Shown here piece by piece: positions 55,776 to 64,000 of a stretch of 64,000 nt of DNA. Below the pieces are notes generated by a model. The model was not told the origin of the DNA. It saw nothing but the letters and a program-made list of their open reading frames with translations, and ran no database searches. Origin of the DNA: Magicicada septendecula (taxonomy: Eukaryota; Arthropoda; Insecta; Hemiptera; Cicadidae); NCBI GenBank assembly GCA_034769895.1, contig CM068367.1, positions 126,145,927 to 126,209,926 of the forward strand. The letters are read 5' to 3'. The position numbers were made by a program, and so were the translations under genes. Numbering within the stretch: position 1 is the first letter of the stretch; each line of letters opens with the position of its first letter.

Positions 55776-58152
55776 TACAGTAGACTCTCAACTATCCGAC
55801 CTAATGTGGCGGTCGGCCGGGTCGGATAGCAAAAAAGTCGGATACACCGGAGCCGTAGGCATACCAGCCTCTGTAAGGTCAATGACCGCCACCCTATTGA
55901 GTTGAATGTACTTGTTGCTATTTGGATGCGTACATCATATCAGTTTGTCCTTACAAATGACGTACAGTAATAAATGAATTAGAAAGAAATGAAATAAGAA
56001 TTCGCAACTACAATATCTTTCACAAAACCTTTATTTGAAGGACGAAACAAAATGTGTAGTTAACAATAAGTTGAATGAGTTTTACTATGAGTTTTAATTT
56101 ATACGAAAGCTTTCAACCAAATTAGTTGTTAATATAAATCAAATTATAATAACCTAAAACTACGTACTGTATAATGAAAGAACAAGTGAAACTTACATTG
56201 TCTAAGGTTTGAAAAAGTCTGTAATTGAGACCTGCTTCTTTCCTCGCATTAATTTCCTCGCCGCTATATCCTTCCACTTACGTAAACATATGATGTCTGC
56301 TGGTGTTGCTTCTTCTTGCTGGCCAATGTATTCCACTGCCGTCTCGATCGCCTTCAGGCCTTCGGAGTGGGTTATACGATCGGAGGGTTCATCACCTTCT
56401 TCCTCTTCAATCGGTTGTTCATTTAATACCATCGCTACAATATCTTCGTCTGCAATTTCTTCGATTTCGTCCTTTGCCAACCATTCTGTGATGTCTTCCA
56501 ATGAAGCTTCCTCACATCCGGAAACTTTTTCTAACAGCGATACAAGCGCAGTGTTATCAGTTGCATTTTCCACATCACGTTGCTGTTCTACCTCTTCCCA
56601 CTTATCACTGGCTCTGTGATCCAGCAAAATTTTCCACGATCGCACAAGTGTTAAAGATGGAATTTCATCCCATGCCTCGGACACCCATCTGATGACGTCA
56701 AGCATGTCTACTGACTGTAGTGCCGTCACAACTTCTGTATTATCAATTGTCGTATTGATATAGCTTAGTAGCCTCCGTCGATATTTCTTTTTCAAAGCTT
56801 GGAGCACTCCCTGATCCATTGACTGACATACAGATGTAACATTTGCAGGCAAGAACAAAGCTTTTATGTCTCCATCTTTTAATTGGTCATTTGCTGGATG
56901 TGAAGGAGCGTTATCCAAAACTAGGATTGCTTTCCTTGTTAAATTGTTTTCAGCTAAATGTTTTTCAACTTGTGGCACAAATTCCTGTTCAAACCAATTT
57001 TTGAAAATTTCTCCATTCATCCACGCCTTTTTTTGATGGGTATAATGCAGGGGCAAAGAACTCAAATCTTTAAGATTTTTAAAAGCCCTAGGCTTGCGAG
57101 ATTTTCCAATCAAGGTCAGTCTCAACTTGTGGTTTCTGGTTGCGTTACTACAAGCTAAAACTGTAACGCGGTCCTTGCTCTTCTTGAACCCTGGTGTGGC
57201 CTTTTCCTGTTTAGATGCTAGTGTTTTAGATGGCAACATACGGTAATTCAAACCCGTCTCATCACAGTTGTACACTTGTTCTCCGGAAATACCTTCCTTA
57301 TCAAGCAGGTCAAAAAAGTGTTTTTTAAAGTCAGGGACAGCATCCTTATTAGCAGACAATACTTCACCACTAATCGTCATCTGACGAACACAAAAACGTT
57401 TCTTCCAGCGATCAAGCCACCCGTCACTGGCAGTAAACTCACGATCGTCTCCTTCGATCTGTTTTTTAAACTGAATCGCTTTTTCTTGGAGCAAGGGGCC
57501 TGAAAACGTCAATCCTTTCCCCTTCACATTTTCATACCACAGATATAAAGCCTCTTCAACTTCCACATGTTTTCCTTTTTGCATAGTTTTTCTAACTTTC
57601 ACGCCACTGCCACTTGCTTGCTTAAAACACCATTTTTCAATCTCTTCGCGATTTCTTCGCCAATCACCCACAGTAGTTTTTCCAACTCCTAACTCCAGTG
57701 CAATTTTGTTTACCGACTCACCAGAATCCATTCTTTTTATTGCTTGCAGTTTTTTTTCCGAAGTTACTACCACTTTCTTTCGTTTGTCACCCATATTTCA
57801 CTTAAAAATAAAAGACACCAACAATACTGTATACACACTTTATAACAAATTAACAATCCACAAACGACTGAACCGCACGGACTGACTTCTGGATACAGAC
57901 TGACTGATGCACCTGTTACACACTCAAGTAGGAACACGAAACTTTCCTGTCACAACATGAATCAATTGGCATACTGTATTGGTAACTGGTGATTCACGCG
58001 TAAGCGCCTTCACCCGCGTGGCGGGATTGCTCACATGACGTTTGAAGGCGCTAGTAATCGGATCGGAAATACTGCATACGTGCCGTTTTTTTTTTTTCCG
58101 GATAGGCCGGAGGTTGAATAGTCGGAAGTCGGATAGCCAAGAGTCTACTGTA
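55776..58152 (-). mobile_element. pogo/Tigger DNA transposon, uninterrupted
   Basis: Body 55778-58150 (2373 bp) between TA duplications. The terminal inverted repeats share CAGTAGACTCT, then a short mismatch, then CTATCCGAC. Subterminal GTCGGATA motifs recur (55820s, 55838, 58120s) and may be transposase-binding sites. It contains one uninterrupted transposase gene on the reverse strand with room for a promoter upstream (57795-58150). Intact ends plus an open gene suggest a young, possibly autonomous copy. Confidence 0.93.
56202..57794 (-). CDS. Tigger-like transposase (CENP-B HTH + DDE_1)
   Basis: 530-codon uninterrupted frame starting ATG at 57794 (MGDKRKKVVVTSEKKLQAIK). It has a psq/CENP-B N-terminal helix-turn-helix at residues about 8-58 (GVGKTTVGDWRRNREEIEKW) and a second CENP-B-type HTH at about 75-140 (FTASDGWLDRWKKRF). 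The DDE nuclease runs about 170-390, with YNCDETGLNY (D178), ILVLDNAPSH (D294) and SMDQGVLQALKKKYRR (D327) as the three acidic positions of the pogo group. The C-terminus has an acidic stretch and ends QVSITDFFKP, a PIP-box-like tail also known in Tigger/pogo proteins. The length matches the family. It could equally be described as Jerky/JRKL-like, but the TIRs show it is a mobile element. No host domestication is implied. Confidence 0.93.
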   Translation of the reverse strand: MGDKRKKVVVTSEKKLQAIKRMDSGESVNKIALELGVGKTTVGDWRRNREEIEKWCFKQASGSGVKVRKTMQKGKHVEVEEALYLWYENVKGKGLTFSGPLLQEKAIQFKKQIEGDDREFTASDGWLDRWKKRFCVRQMTISGEVLSANKDAVPDFKKHFFDLLDKEGISGEQVYNCDETGLNYRMLPSKTLASKQEKATPGFKKSKDRVTVLACSNATRNHKLRLTLIGKSRKPRAFKNLKDLSSLPLHYTHQKKAWMNGEIFKNWFEQEFVPQVEKHLAENNLTRKAILVLDNAPSHPANDQLKDGDIKALFLPANVTSVCQSMDQGVLQALKKKYRRRLLSYINTTIDNTEVVTALQSVDMLDVIRWVSEAWDEIPSLTLVRSWKILLDHRASDKWEEVEQQRDVENATDNTALVSLLEKVSGCEEASLEDITEWLAKDEIEEIADEDIVAMVLNEQPIEEEEGDEPSDRITHSEGLKAIETAVEYIGQQEEATPADIICLRKWKDIAARKLMRGKKQVSITDFFKP

Positions 58153-58828
58153 TATACTTTTCCTTTCTTGTATATTCTAATGAATGGTTATCATGTGAAA
58201 GGGAGTTCATCATTTACTTTCCGTTTACTCGGAGATACATTTAAATCTTTAGTGTAGTAATTTCCCTAACTTTCGCATTCAGTGCGGTTGATTAACTTAT
58301 GATTAACTGGAAAGATACTCTTTTGAAATTTTATAAAGAGATGGCAGTGCTCTGCGGTCTTTATGGCAGTGAGACTTGGACACTGAAGGCAAAGACCCAA
58401 AGCCGGATACAGGCTAGTGAAATGAGATTTTTATGAACAGTACTAGGAGTATCACAGAGGATCCGGCTAAGAAATAATGATATAGGAACATCCTTGGAAT
58501 ATACAACCTAAACGAAAGGATAAAGCAATACAGACTGGATTGGGCAGACCATGTTGAAAGGATGCAACAGGATACCAAAACAAATTTTGGGTTATAATCC
58601 GAAAGGACGGGGGAATATTGGAAGGCCAAGGAAAAGATGGTCGGACCAAGGAGTATGCAACGGATCGTAAGATCCACAGCCTGAAGAAGAAGAAGTTAAT
58701 TATTTCTTATATCATACAATACAATTTACAAAATTTTTAACTTTATTATTTTAGTACTGTATTTCAAAACAGTAAACTATATACATCTTACATACTAAAC
58801 TCTCCTTTGCTAAAAGGGAGAGGCAGTT

Positions 58829-59051
58829 TCAATGACCATTCATGTGTTGCATTTGGTCAGCTAGATCACTGGGTGTTGTATCTGGTTTCAAATTTCTCAT
58901 ATAGTTATCCAAACCATCTTCTTCTTCAGATGTTTCCATGTTACTTCTCACCGATCGTGTGTCTTCAGGACTTTCTTCATCAAAATACTTGTCTTCTTCA
59001 TCTTGACCTTCCACTTCTAAATCATCATATTCTGGATTGTTATCAACTTCA
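58829..59051 (-). CDS. probable last coding exon of an unidentified acidic host protein (partial)
   Basis: On the reverse strand a good acceptor (TTATTTCTTTGTAACAG) precedes an open stretch reading EVDNNPEYDDLEVEGQDEED, then KYFDEESPEDTRSVRS, EEEDGLDNYMRNLKPD and a TGA stop after QMQHMNGH (58829-58831). It is strongly acidic and low in hydrophobics, so probably disordered. I do not recognise the protein. The exon phase is 1 (a single T before the first full codon). Upstream exons should lie at higher coordinates, but none was identified between 59100 and 60400, so they may be beyond the window or too short to see. No transposon hallmarks surround it. Confidence 0.5.
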
Positions 59052-59771
59052 CTGTTACAAAGAAATAAACAGATGTAATCAAGTAATTATTTCTTAATTA
59101 AATGAGTATTTTAACCAAAACATATTTGTATTGGAACAAGCAGATCATTTTACTCAGGAAACATTACCTATGAAAGAAATATGTTTTAGAAAGCAACAGA
59201 TAAGTATTAGGTGATATATGGAAGTAATAACAGAATACTGCTTTCCCAAATAGAAATAAATGCAGTATAAGAAAATACAATTTTATTTTTAAAAAGTGGG
59301 TACTTTTATTCTACTGTATAAAAGAGAGGTGAGGGCCATTACTACTTGACTACAAAAAATGAAAACAAAATACAGGCTACTGAGATGACATTTCCTAAAT
59401 TTGTTAAAGATTGGGCAAGCCCTGCCAGAAACAAGGTGTTTGTGTTTGTGTGTGTTTGCTCACATGCATGTGCAAATACGACAAAACAAATGAAAAGACA
59501 AAAGGGACTAAACAAATTTTTTTAAGCCCACAGAGAAAGGGTTAGAAATGGAAGATTACCTAAAAACTATGGAACTTAGTATTAATTATGGTAGTTAAAC
59601 CTTAGTACTAAAATAACCTAAGATACGTATGCTAACCTACAATTACCTAAACTAAGTACCTACAGTTGCACTAAGCAGGATATGTTGCACAAAGAGAAGA
59701 TTATACGAATCTCTGAACAGAAGAGGTAAAATGACTAATCTATGTAAAACAGTGTCAATACTAATTACAAC
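59052..59771. other. intergenic or intron
   Basis: AT-rich. A GT-rich run lies at 59440-59460. If the exon at 58829-59051 is real, this would be its preceding intron. Confidence 0.45.
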
Positions 59772-59845
59772 CAGTGGCATATTTATTTGGGAGGGAAGAT
59801 GAATGGGACTGGACCCCCCCCCCCAGAGGTCGAAAGTTGACAAGA
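59772..59845. mobile_element. single end of the hAT-like family seen at 12032-14534
   Basis: CAGTGGCATATTTATTTGGG, then GAATGGGACTGGACCCCCC, then CAGAGGTCGAAAGTT. It lines up with the right end of the 12-14 kb element (CAGCGGCGTATTTACTG, GAACGGGACCCCCCCCCC, CAGAGAATCGAAA). No partner end was found within several hundred bases, so it is a truncated copy. Confidence 0.6.
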
Positions 59846-60400
59846 AATTGCTATTCTCTTTATTTTTAAGTTGTTTTATTAATAATTAAGTTTCCATTAC
59901 TCCGCCGGCCATACTACATCTTCTGTGTTCAGAGGGATGTACCATCTGCTCAGGTAAATGATTGCTGGAGCTTATCTCTACAACAATCATTTTATAAAAA
60001 TCTTAAAAATAGTCGATTTGTGACTAATAAAAAACACTCTGGGATTAATCACGTGGTTGCTGATCAGATCTGGGAATACTTTCCTTCTTATCGATTCATT
60101 CTTATGTTCTGTAGCTCTTTATGAGATAATGTTGTTGACAGGTACAATTTGTAAGTCCCTTTTGCTCTTCCTTCTGGATTCTCTCTACTTCTGCTGTTAT
60201 CATGCAATCTCCTTTTTTCTTTATCACTCTCATTTATAAAGTTCTAAATAGTAGCTGTACTAATTGTTATTATTCTAATTGGTTTTATCTTAATCATGGT
60301 TGTGAAATTAGTCATAATTATTCTTATTTTTAACGTCTTGTTTGTGATTATACCCTTAATTGTTTTGTCTTATTTTCATTAGTTATTTTATTATTTTATT
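59846..60400. other. intergenic, AT-rich
   Basis: No gene recognised. A 60-codon frame at 60057-60239 has no domain. Confidence 0.5.
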
Positions 60401-61280
60401 TTTTATTTTCCCATAGGTTATTTGCTCTTGTCGATTTCCCTAAAATCAGTCCCTTTTTCCCGATGTGTCAGTGCTTATAGTTTAACCGTGGTCAATTACT
60501 TCATTTACACTTGTTTGGATTACTCTGGTGTTCAGAATTAATTCTGTTCTTATGATATAGCTCACTATTACCTTGTATTTCAAGTTTTCGGGTATAAAAT
60601 TTTCCCTATTAGCAATGTTTAGATCGATCCCTCTATTATCTAGTTTATTGAAGGGATATGTCAATGGTATATCAATTATTGGTGATATCACTGACCATTC
60701 ATTATACATTTCTCTTTCTGGTATATTTAGTTTAAATATGGTTTTGTTCACGTTTTTTCTCACTGTTGTACGGTGAGTCCCTTCGAAAATTTTTATTAAG
60801 TTCCTTCTATAATTCTTAACATTAATTAATTCTCTATGATTAATAATTGGGGAATTGAGCACATTAACTATCCCATTCTTAATCATATCTAATTCTTCCC
60901 GTGTATTTTTTTAATTTGTTAGGATGTATTATTCCTATTTCCTTCGTCTTCTTAATTCTTTGTTTCTTTACTCCTTTACTGTTGACTTCTATGTGCTTAA
61001 TATTCTCTTTGTTTTTGTTATTTTTATTCTCAGAGCACGATGCGTTTTGTCTTCTTTATTTTCTGTTTCCTTACCCTTATCTTCCAGTTGCAGACTTAGT
61101 TGTTCCCTGTTTTTATCGTTTGGTATTTCTTCTGTCTCTGGTTTGTTATCATTTTTTAATTCTTCCGTTGTCTTATTCAATGTTTCTATGGTTTTATTGT
61201 TATTTTCTATCATCTGTTCCTGATCCTTTATTATTTTTTCCATCAACTGTCGCTGATAATTTAATCTTTTATTGTTATCC

Positions 61281-63801
61281 TCTATCTTCTTATGAGGAAA
61301 TGAAATTCACCGCCTGGTTTGAACTGCTGACTCTGTCGGACGACCCCACAAATGAGCCCTTCTCCATGGCTGAGCTAAAGGAGGAAACAGCCGGACTTTT
61401 AAGCAAAGCACCGGGAACTGATGGCATCCATAATGAAATGCTCAAACACTGCTCAGCAAAACTACTCTGCAGTATCCTTCAGCTTTTTAACACGATTTGG
61501 AAGACAGGAGAAATCCCTCAGTCATGGAAAACAGCGCTTATAATACCCCTCCCTAAACCTGGCAAGAATAGAGTAGATATGAGCTCCTACCGGCCAATTG
61601 CACTCACCTCATGCCTCGGCAAACTCCTGGAGCGACTGGTGAACAATTGATTAATGTGGAGGTTGGAAACCTGTGACCTGCTCGGAGACACCCAGTTTGG
61701 ATTCAGGCAAAATAGAAACACAAGCGATGCGTTACTCTTCCTGACAGAAAACATTTACGAGGGCTTCCAAAACTAAAAATCTACCAGACTAGTTCAAATT
61801 GATTTTGAAGCCACCTTTGATAGGGTTCCACACTCAACTATCTTGCTGCAGTGCATGAAGCTGGGAATACGGGGAAACATCCTAAAATTTGTAGCAAACT
61901 TCTTACAAAACCGCATGATCAAAACAGCAGTGAACGGGATAGAGTCAAACTGTGCTAAAGTTGGAAATGGAATAGTGCAGGGCGCGGTAATTAGTCCCAC
62001 ACTCTTCAATATGGCTCTTCATGACATAAATATAACACTACCATCAGATGTGCAATGCGTGATATTTGGGGATGATGTCTCTCTATTCACGGCTGACCCC
62101 GTAGTAGCAAAAGAGAATGCAGTTGGCTCTAAACCAGATTGCAACATGGTGTTCAGGGTGGTCTCTCAAAATATCGCCAAACAAAACCGAATGTGCGTTT
62201 TTCTCAAGACGTAATATCCACAAAAACTTCATTCCAAACCTTGTCATAAACAACACGACCCTTCAGTTAAACGAATGCCCCAGGTTGCTTGGAGTTCATT
62301 TGGATAGAAAAACTTCGTTGGAAGGCACATATACAACATGTGGTGGACCAATGCGGCAGGCGCCTAAATGCTATGAAGGTTGTTGCAAGCCGAGAGTGGG
62401 GGCAGACACTGTCACTTTGAGATCTTTTTACATATCCTTTGTCCGATCAAAGATGACCTACTGCAGTGAGGTTTGGGGCTCTGCTGCTGCTACCCATATC
62501 AGCAAACTGCAACTCATTCAATCAGCGGCTTTACGAATCTGCCTTGGCTGTCCCAGGACTGCTCCCATAGCGGCGATGGAAATAGAACTTGATATCGAAC
62601 CAATAGATCTGTTTATCAAGAAGCAAATCTGGAATAAACACCTTACAAACTTAACACTCCCTTCATCGCATCCTCTTCGCTCAATGCTGGCCACAAATAT
62701 CAAACAGTCCTTCGGTAAAAGAGTGGACACGTTTTCGATGGACATGCCAGAAGAGACTCCGGAACACATCGAGACTTTTTCCAATGATCCACCATAGAAA
62801 TGGATACAGGTGGAAACTAGCTATGATTTGCCTATATGGCTGACAAAGGCAGATATGGCAGAGGAACTTCGAGGGGTAACCTTGGAAATGCTAAACTCCA
62901 AATACCACAGTTTTGTTAAAATATATACTGATGGATCAGTGGATATAAGCAGGAGGAAATCAGGTGCAGGATACTTCAACCAGGCGACTGGCGAGCGCTA
63001 TTACAGCCCAGCAAATACCGCATCAAGTATAGACGCAGAACTTTTGGCTCTGAATGCGGCCCTGATGAGCTGCTTGCAAATAAAAGAAAGAGAAATATGT
63101 ACACTAACTGACTCAAAAGCAGCCATGAAAGCTCTGGAAAAGACAAGACAGAGCGATTATTCCTTCCGAATCAAGGACCTTCGGACACTGCTGTCATGAC
63201 TAAAAAATAAAGAGAAACACATTGTAATTCAATGGATACCAGCGCACTGTGGAATACCTGGAAACGAGAAGGTGGATGAAATAGCAAAGGAAGCTGCAAA
63301 CATGGGACCAATTCAGAATATGAGATATTCGCTCACAAGGTGCAAGAGAGTTGCAGCACGTCGAATAAACGACGAATGGACAGAGCGCTGGTGCAGAGCG
63401 GCCACAGGCAGATATCTTTTTCAAATTCAGAAGGAACCAGCGGATCCTTCCTTGTATCGAAATGTTCCAAGAGCCACAGCTACTTTTGCAGCTAGGGCCA
63501 GAATTGGCCATATCGTCACTGGGCACTATCTGCACCGTTTTGGCCTGAAGGATACATCAATCTGTGCAAACTGTGGTGGAGAGGAGGAAACACTGGAGCA
63601 TATCCTGATGTGGTGCACCTCACAAAACCCAGCAAGAGAAAACCTGAAGACCTTGGTTGGACAAGATGGAGGTTTGGAGAGCATTCTCAAAAGAAGAGAA
63701 AACTGGGCACTGGCCGCTGCAGCGTACAATGGACATCGGACCATCGGGGTCCCATAATCCCTGGAAGTCTGTAATAAGAAGTAAGTAAGTCTATCTTCTT
63801 A
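61281..63801 (+). mobile_element. 5'-truncated LINE with RT and RNase H (I/LOA/R1-group), 12-bp target duplication
   Basis: Body 61293-63789, between TCTATCTTCTTA copies (61281-61292, 63790-63801). It inserted into the LTR-retroelement fossil, opposite in orientation. The order is RT fingers/palm (SSYRPIALTSCLGKLLERL at 61585-61640; GIVQGAVISPTLFNMALHD at about 61970), a catalytic FGDD in place of FADD (about 62070), thumb, RNase H (KIYTDGSVD at 62917, WIPAHCGIPGNEKVDEIAKE at about 63236), and a C-terminal zinc knuckle CANCGGEEETLEHILMWC (about 63565). The 3' end carries AAGTAAGTAAG. The RNase H plus C-terminal knuckle fit the I/LOA/R1 clades. Confidence 0.88.
61296..63757 (+). pseudogene. 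LINE ORF2 fragment (RT-RNase H), broken
   Basis: The frame is open at the 5' end (EEMKFTAWFELLTLSDD). Lesions seen: TGA at about 61648, TAA at about 61774, a frame change between the palm and thumb parts (about 62115-62200), TAG at about 62795 in what should read PPWKWIQVE, and TGA at about 63197. The nature of the stops (TGG to TAG, CGA to TGA) fits ordinary C-to-T decay. It ends naturally at 63757 (HRTIGVP then TAA). Confidence 0.8.
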
Positions 63802-64000
63802 CTGAGGGTTTCTATGTTTTTATTCTCCTCTTCGCTGGTTTGATTTAAAAGTTCACAGTCTTTATTATTATTTTCCTCCATGTTTGCTTCCATCTATTTA
63901 TTCAATGTTTCCATATTTTTATTGTTATCTGCTACATATACTTCCATTGTCTTATTCATATTGTCTACTACCTTACTCTGATCTCTGATTAATTTATTAG

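Larger units (their letters stand above)
54790..58696 (+). mobile_element. 5'-truncated LINE, interrupted by foreign DNA
   Basis: RT motifs begin at about 54796 with YRGISLLNAKYKIHAKIINN and LRPITDTILLEEQSG, then MERRGVPKHLIDVIRSMYKN (55050 on), GVRQGCSISPILFNLYLDD and the catalytic LMFADDQVVIARN (about 55305). Coding similarity stops near 55605 (IRRTLTG) and resumes at about 58302 with KDTLLKFYKEMAVLCGLYGS and ETWTLKAKTQSRIQASEMRF. The tail is GAAGAAGAAG (about 58683-58693). A TTAATTAT octamer at about 54766 and again at 58695 may be a target duplication. Several stops and frame changes (for example near 54900 and 55015, and a TGA near 58434) mark it as dead. The interrupting 2.7 kb contains the pogo element. 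Confidence 0.75.
60400..64000 (-). mobile_element. LTR-retroelement fossil (gag-like part), related to the 27-37 kb element
   Basis: On the reverse strand, two separated parts, about 64000-63802 and 61280-60480, encode charged coiled-coil protein (EENNNKDCELLNQTSEEENK; KIIKDQEQMIENNNKTIETL) followed by GIVNVLNSPIINHREL and RNLIKIFEGTHR. The latter resembles the second internal frame of the LTR element at 30.6-31.3 kb. It is interrupted by a LINE (61293-63789). It extends beyond the window, so LTRs are not seen. It is broken, by that insertion and apparently several smaller lesions. It is clearly older than the 27-37 kb element, judging by divergence. Confidence 0.6.

Noticed and set aside
59772-59845. 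A complete hAT element at 59.8 kb
   Set aside because: Only one end is visible; no partner end or 8-bp duplication was found, so it is called as a fragment.

Overview
The window looks like AT-rich animal nuclear DNA, most likely from an insect. The reasons are an intronless, heat-shock-inducible type Hsp70 gene with heat-shock elements and a TATA box, DNA transposons typical of arthropods (hAT/ZMYM-type, PIF/Harbinger, pogo/Tigger), non-LTR retrotransposons, spliced transposase genes with GT..AG introns, and a dense, nested repeat landscape. The order of insect cannot be fixed from the sequence alone. Only two stretches look like host coding sequence: Hsp70 at 42728-44650 (+) and a probable last coding exon of an unidentified acidic protein at 58829-59051 (-). 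Nearly everything else is mobile or repetitive.

Layout. 1-2862: array of a tandem-repeat family (here called the 160-bp TR family). 3552-8790: a ZMYM1-like hAT transposon with an 8-bp target duplication, carrying two smaller MITEs inside its first intron. 8799-12023: mostly unique AT-rich DNA with a hairpin element and a CpG-rich patch. 12032-14534: a non-autonomous hAT-like element (8-bp duplication) whose centre is filled with a TR-family block. 16.4-16.7 kb: a LINE 3' remnant. 17519-18275: TR family, reverse. 19.87-22.48 kb: a decayed PIF/Harbinger whose two genes (HARBI1-like transposase and MADF/BESS protein) lie on opposite strands, each with an exon inside the other's intron.

24.8-40.8 kb is a TR-family cluster. 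One copy is split by a 10.1-kb LTR retroelement fossil (27200-37327, LTRs about 2.9 kb, 4-bp duplication, no pol seen), and that element itself carries a TR-family copy. Downstream, two TR-family copies lie as a long inverted pair (about 37.33-38.55 and 39.14-40.81 kb). 42.4-45.4 kb: Hsp70 with promoter and a triplicated 3' flank. 48951-49879 and 54.79-58.70 kb: two 5'-truncated LINEs; the second is split by foreign DNA that includes an uninterrupted pogo/Tigger element (55778-58150) with a 530-codon transposase. 60.4-64.0 kb: a reverse-strand fossil related to the coding part of the 10.1-kb LTR element, interrupted by a LINE with RNase H domain (61293-63789, 12-bp duplication).

How the parts relate. 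The genes do not form a pathway. The interest lies in insertion order and architecture: the TR family was active both before and after the LTR element landed, hAT elements host other elements, and the Harbinger shows mutual nesting of its two genes. All identifications are by reading; no database search or alignment program was run, so clade names and divergence estimates are provisional.
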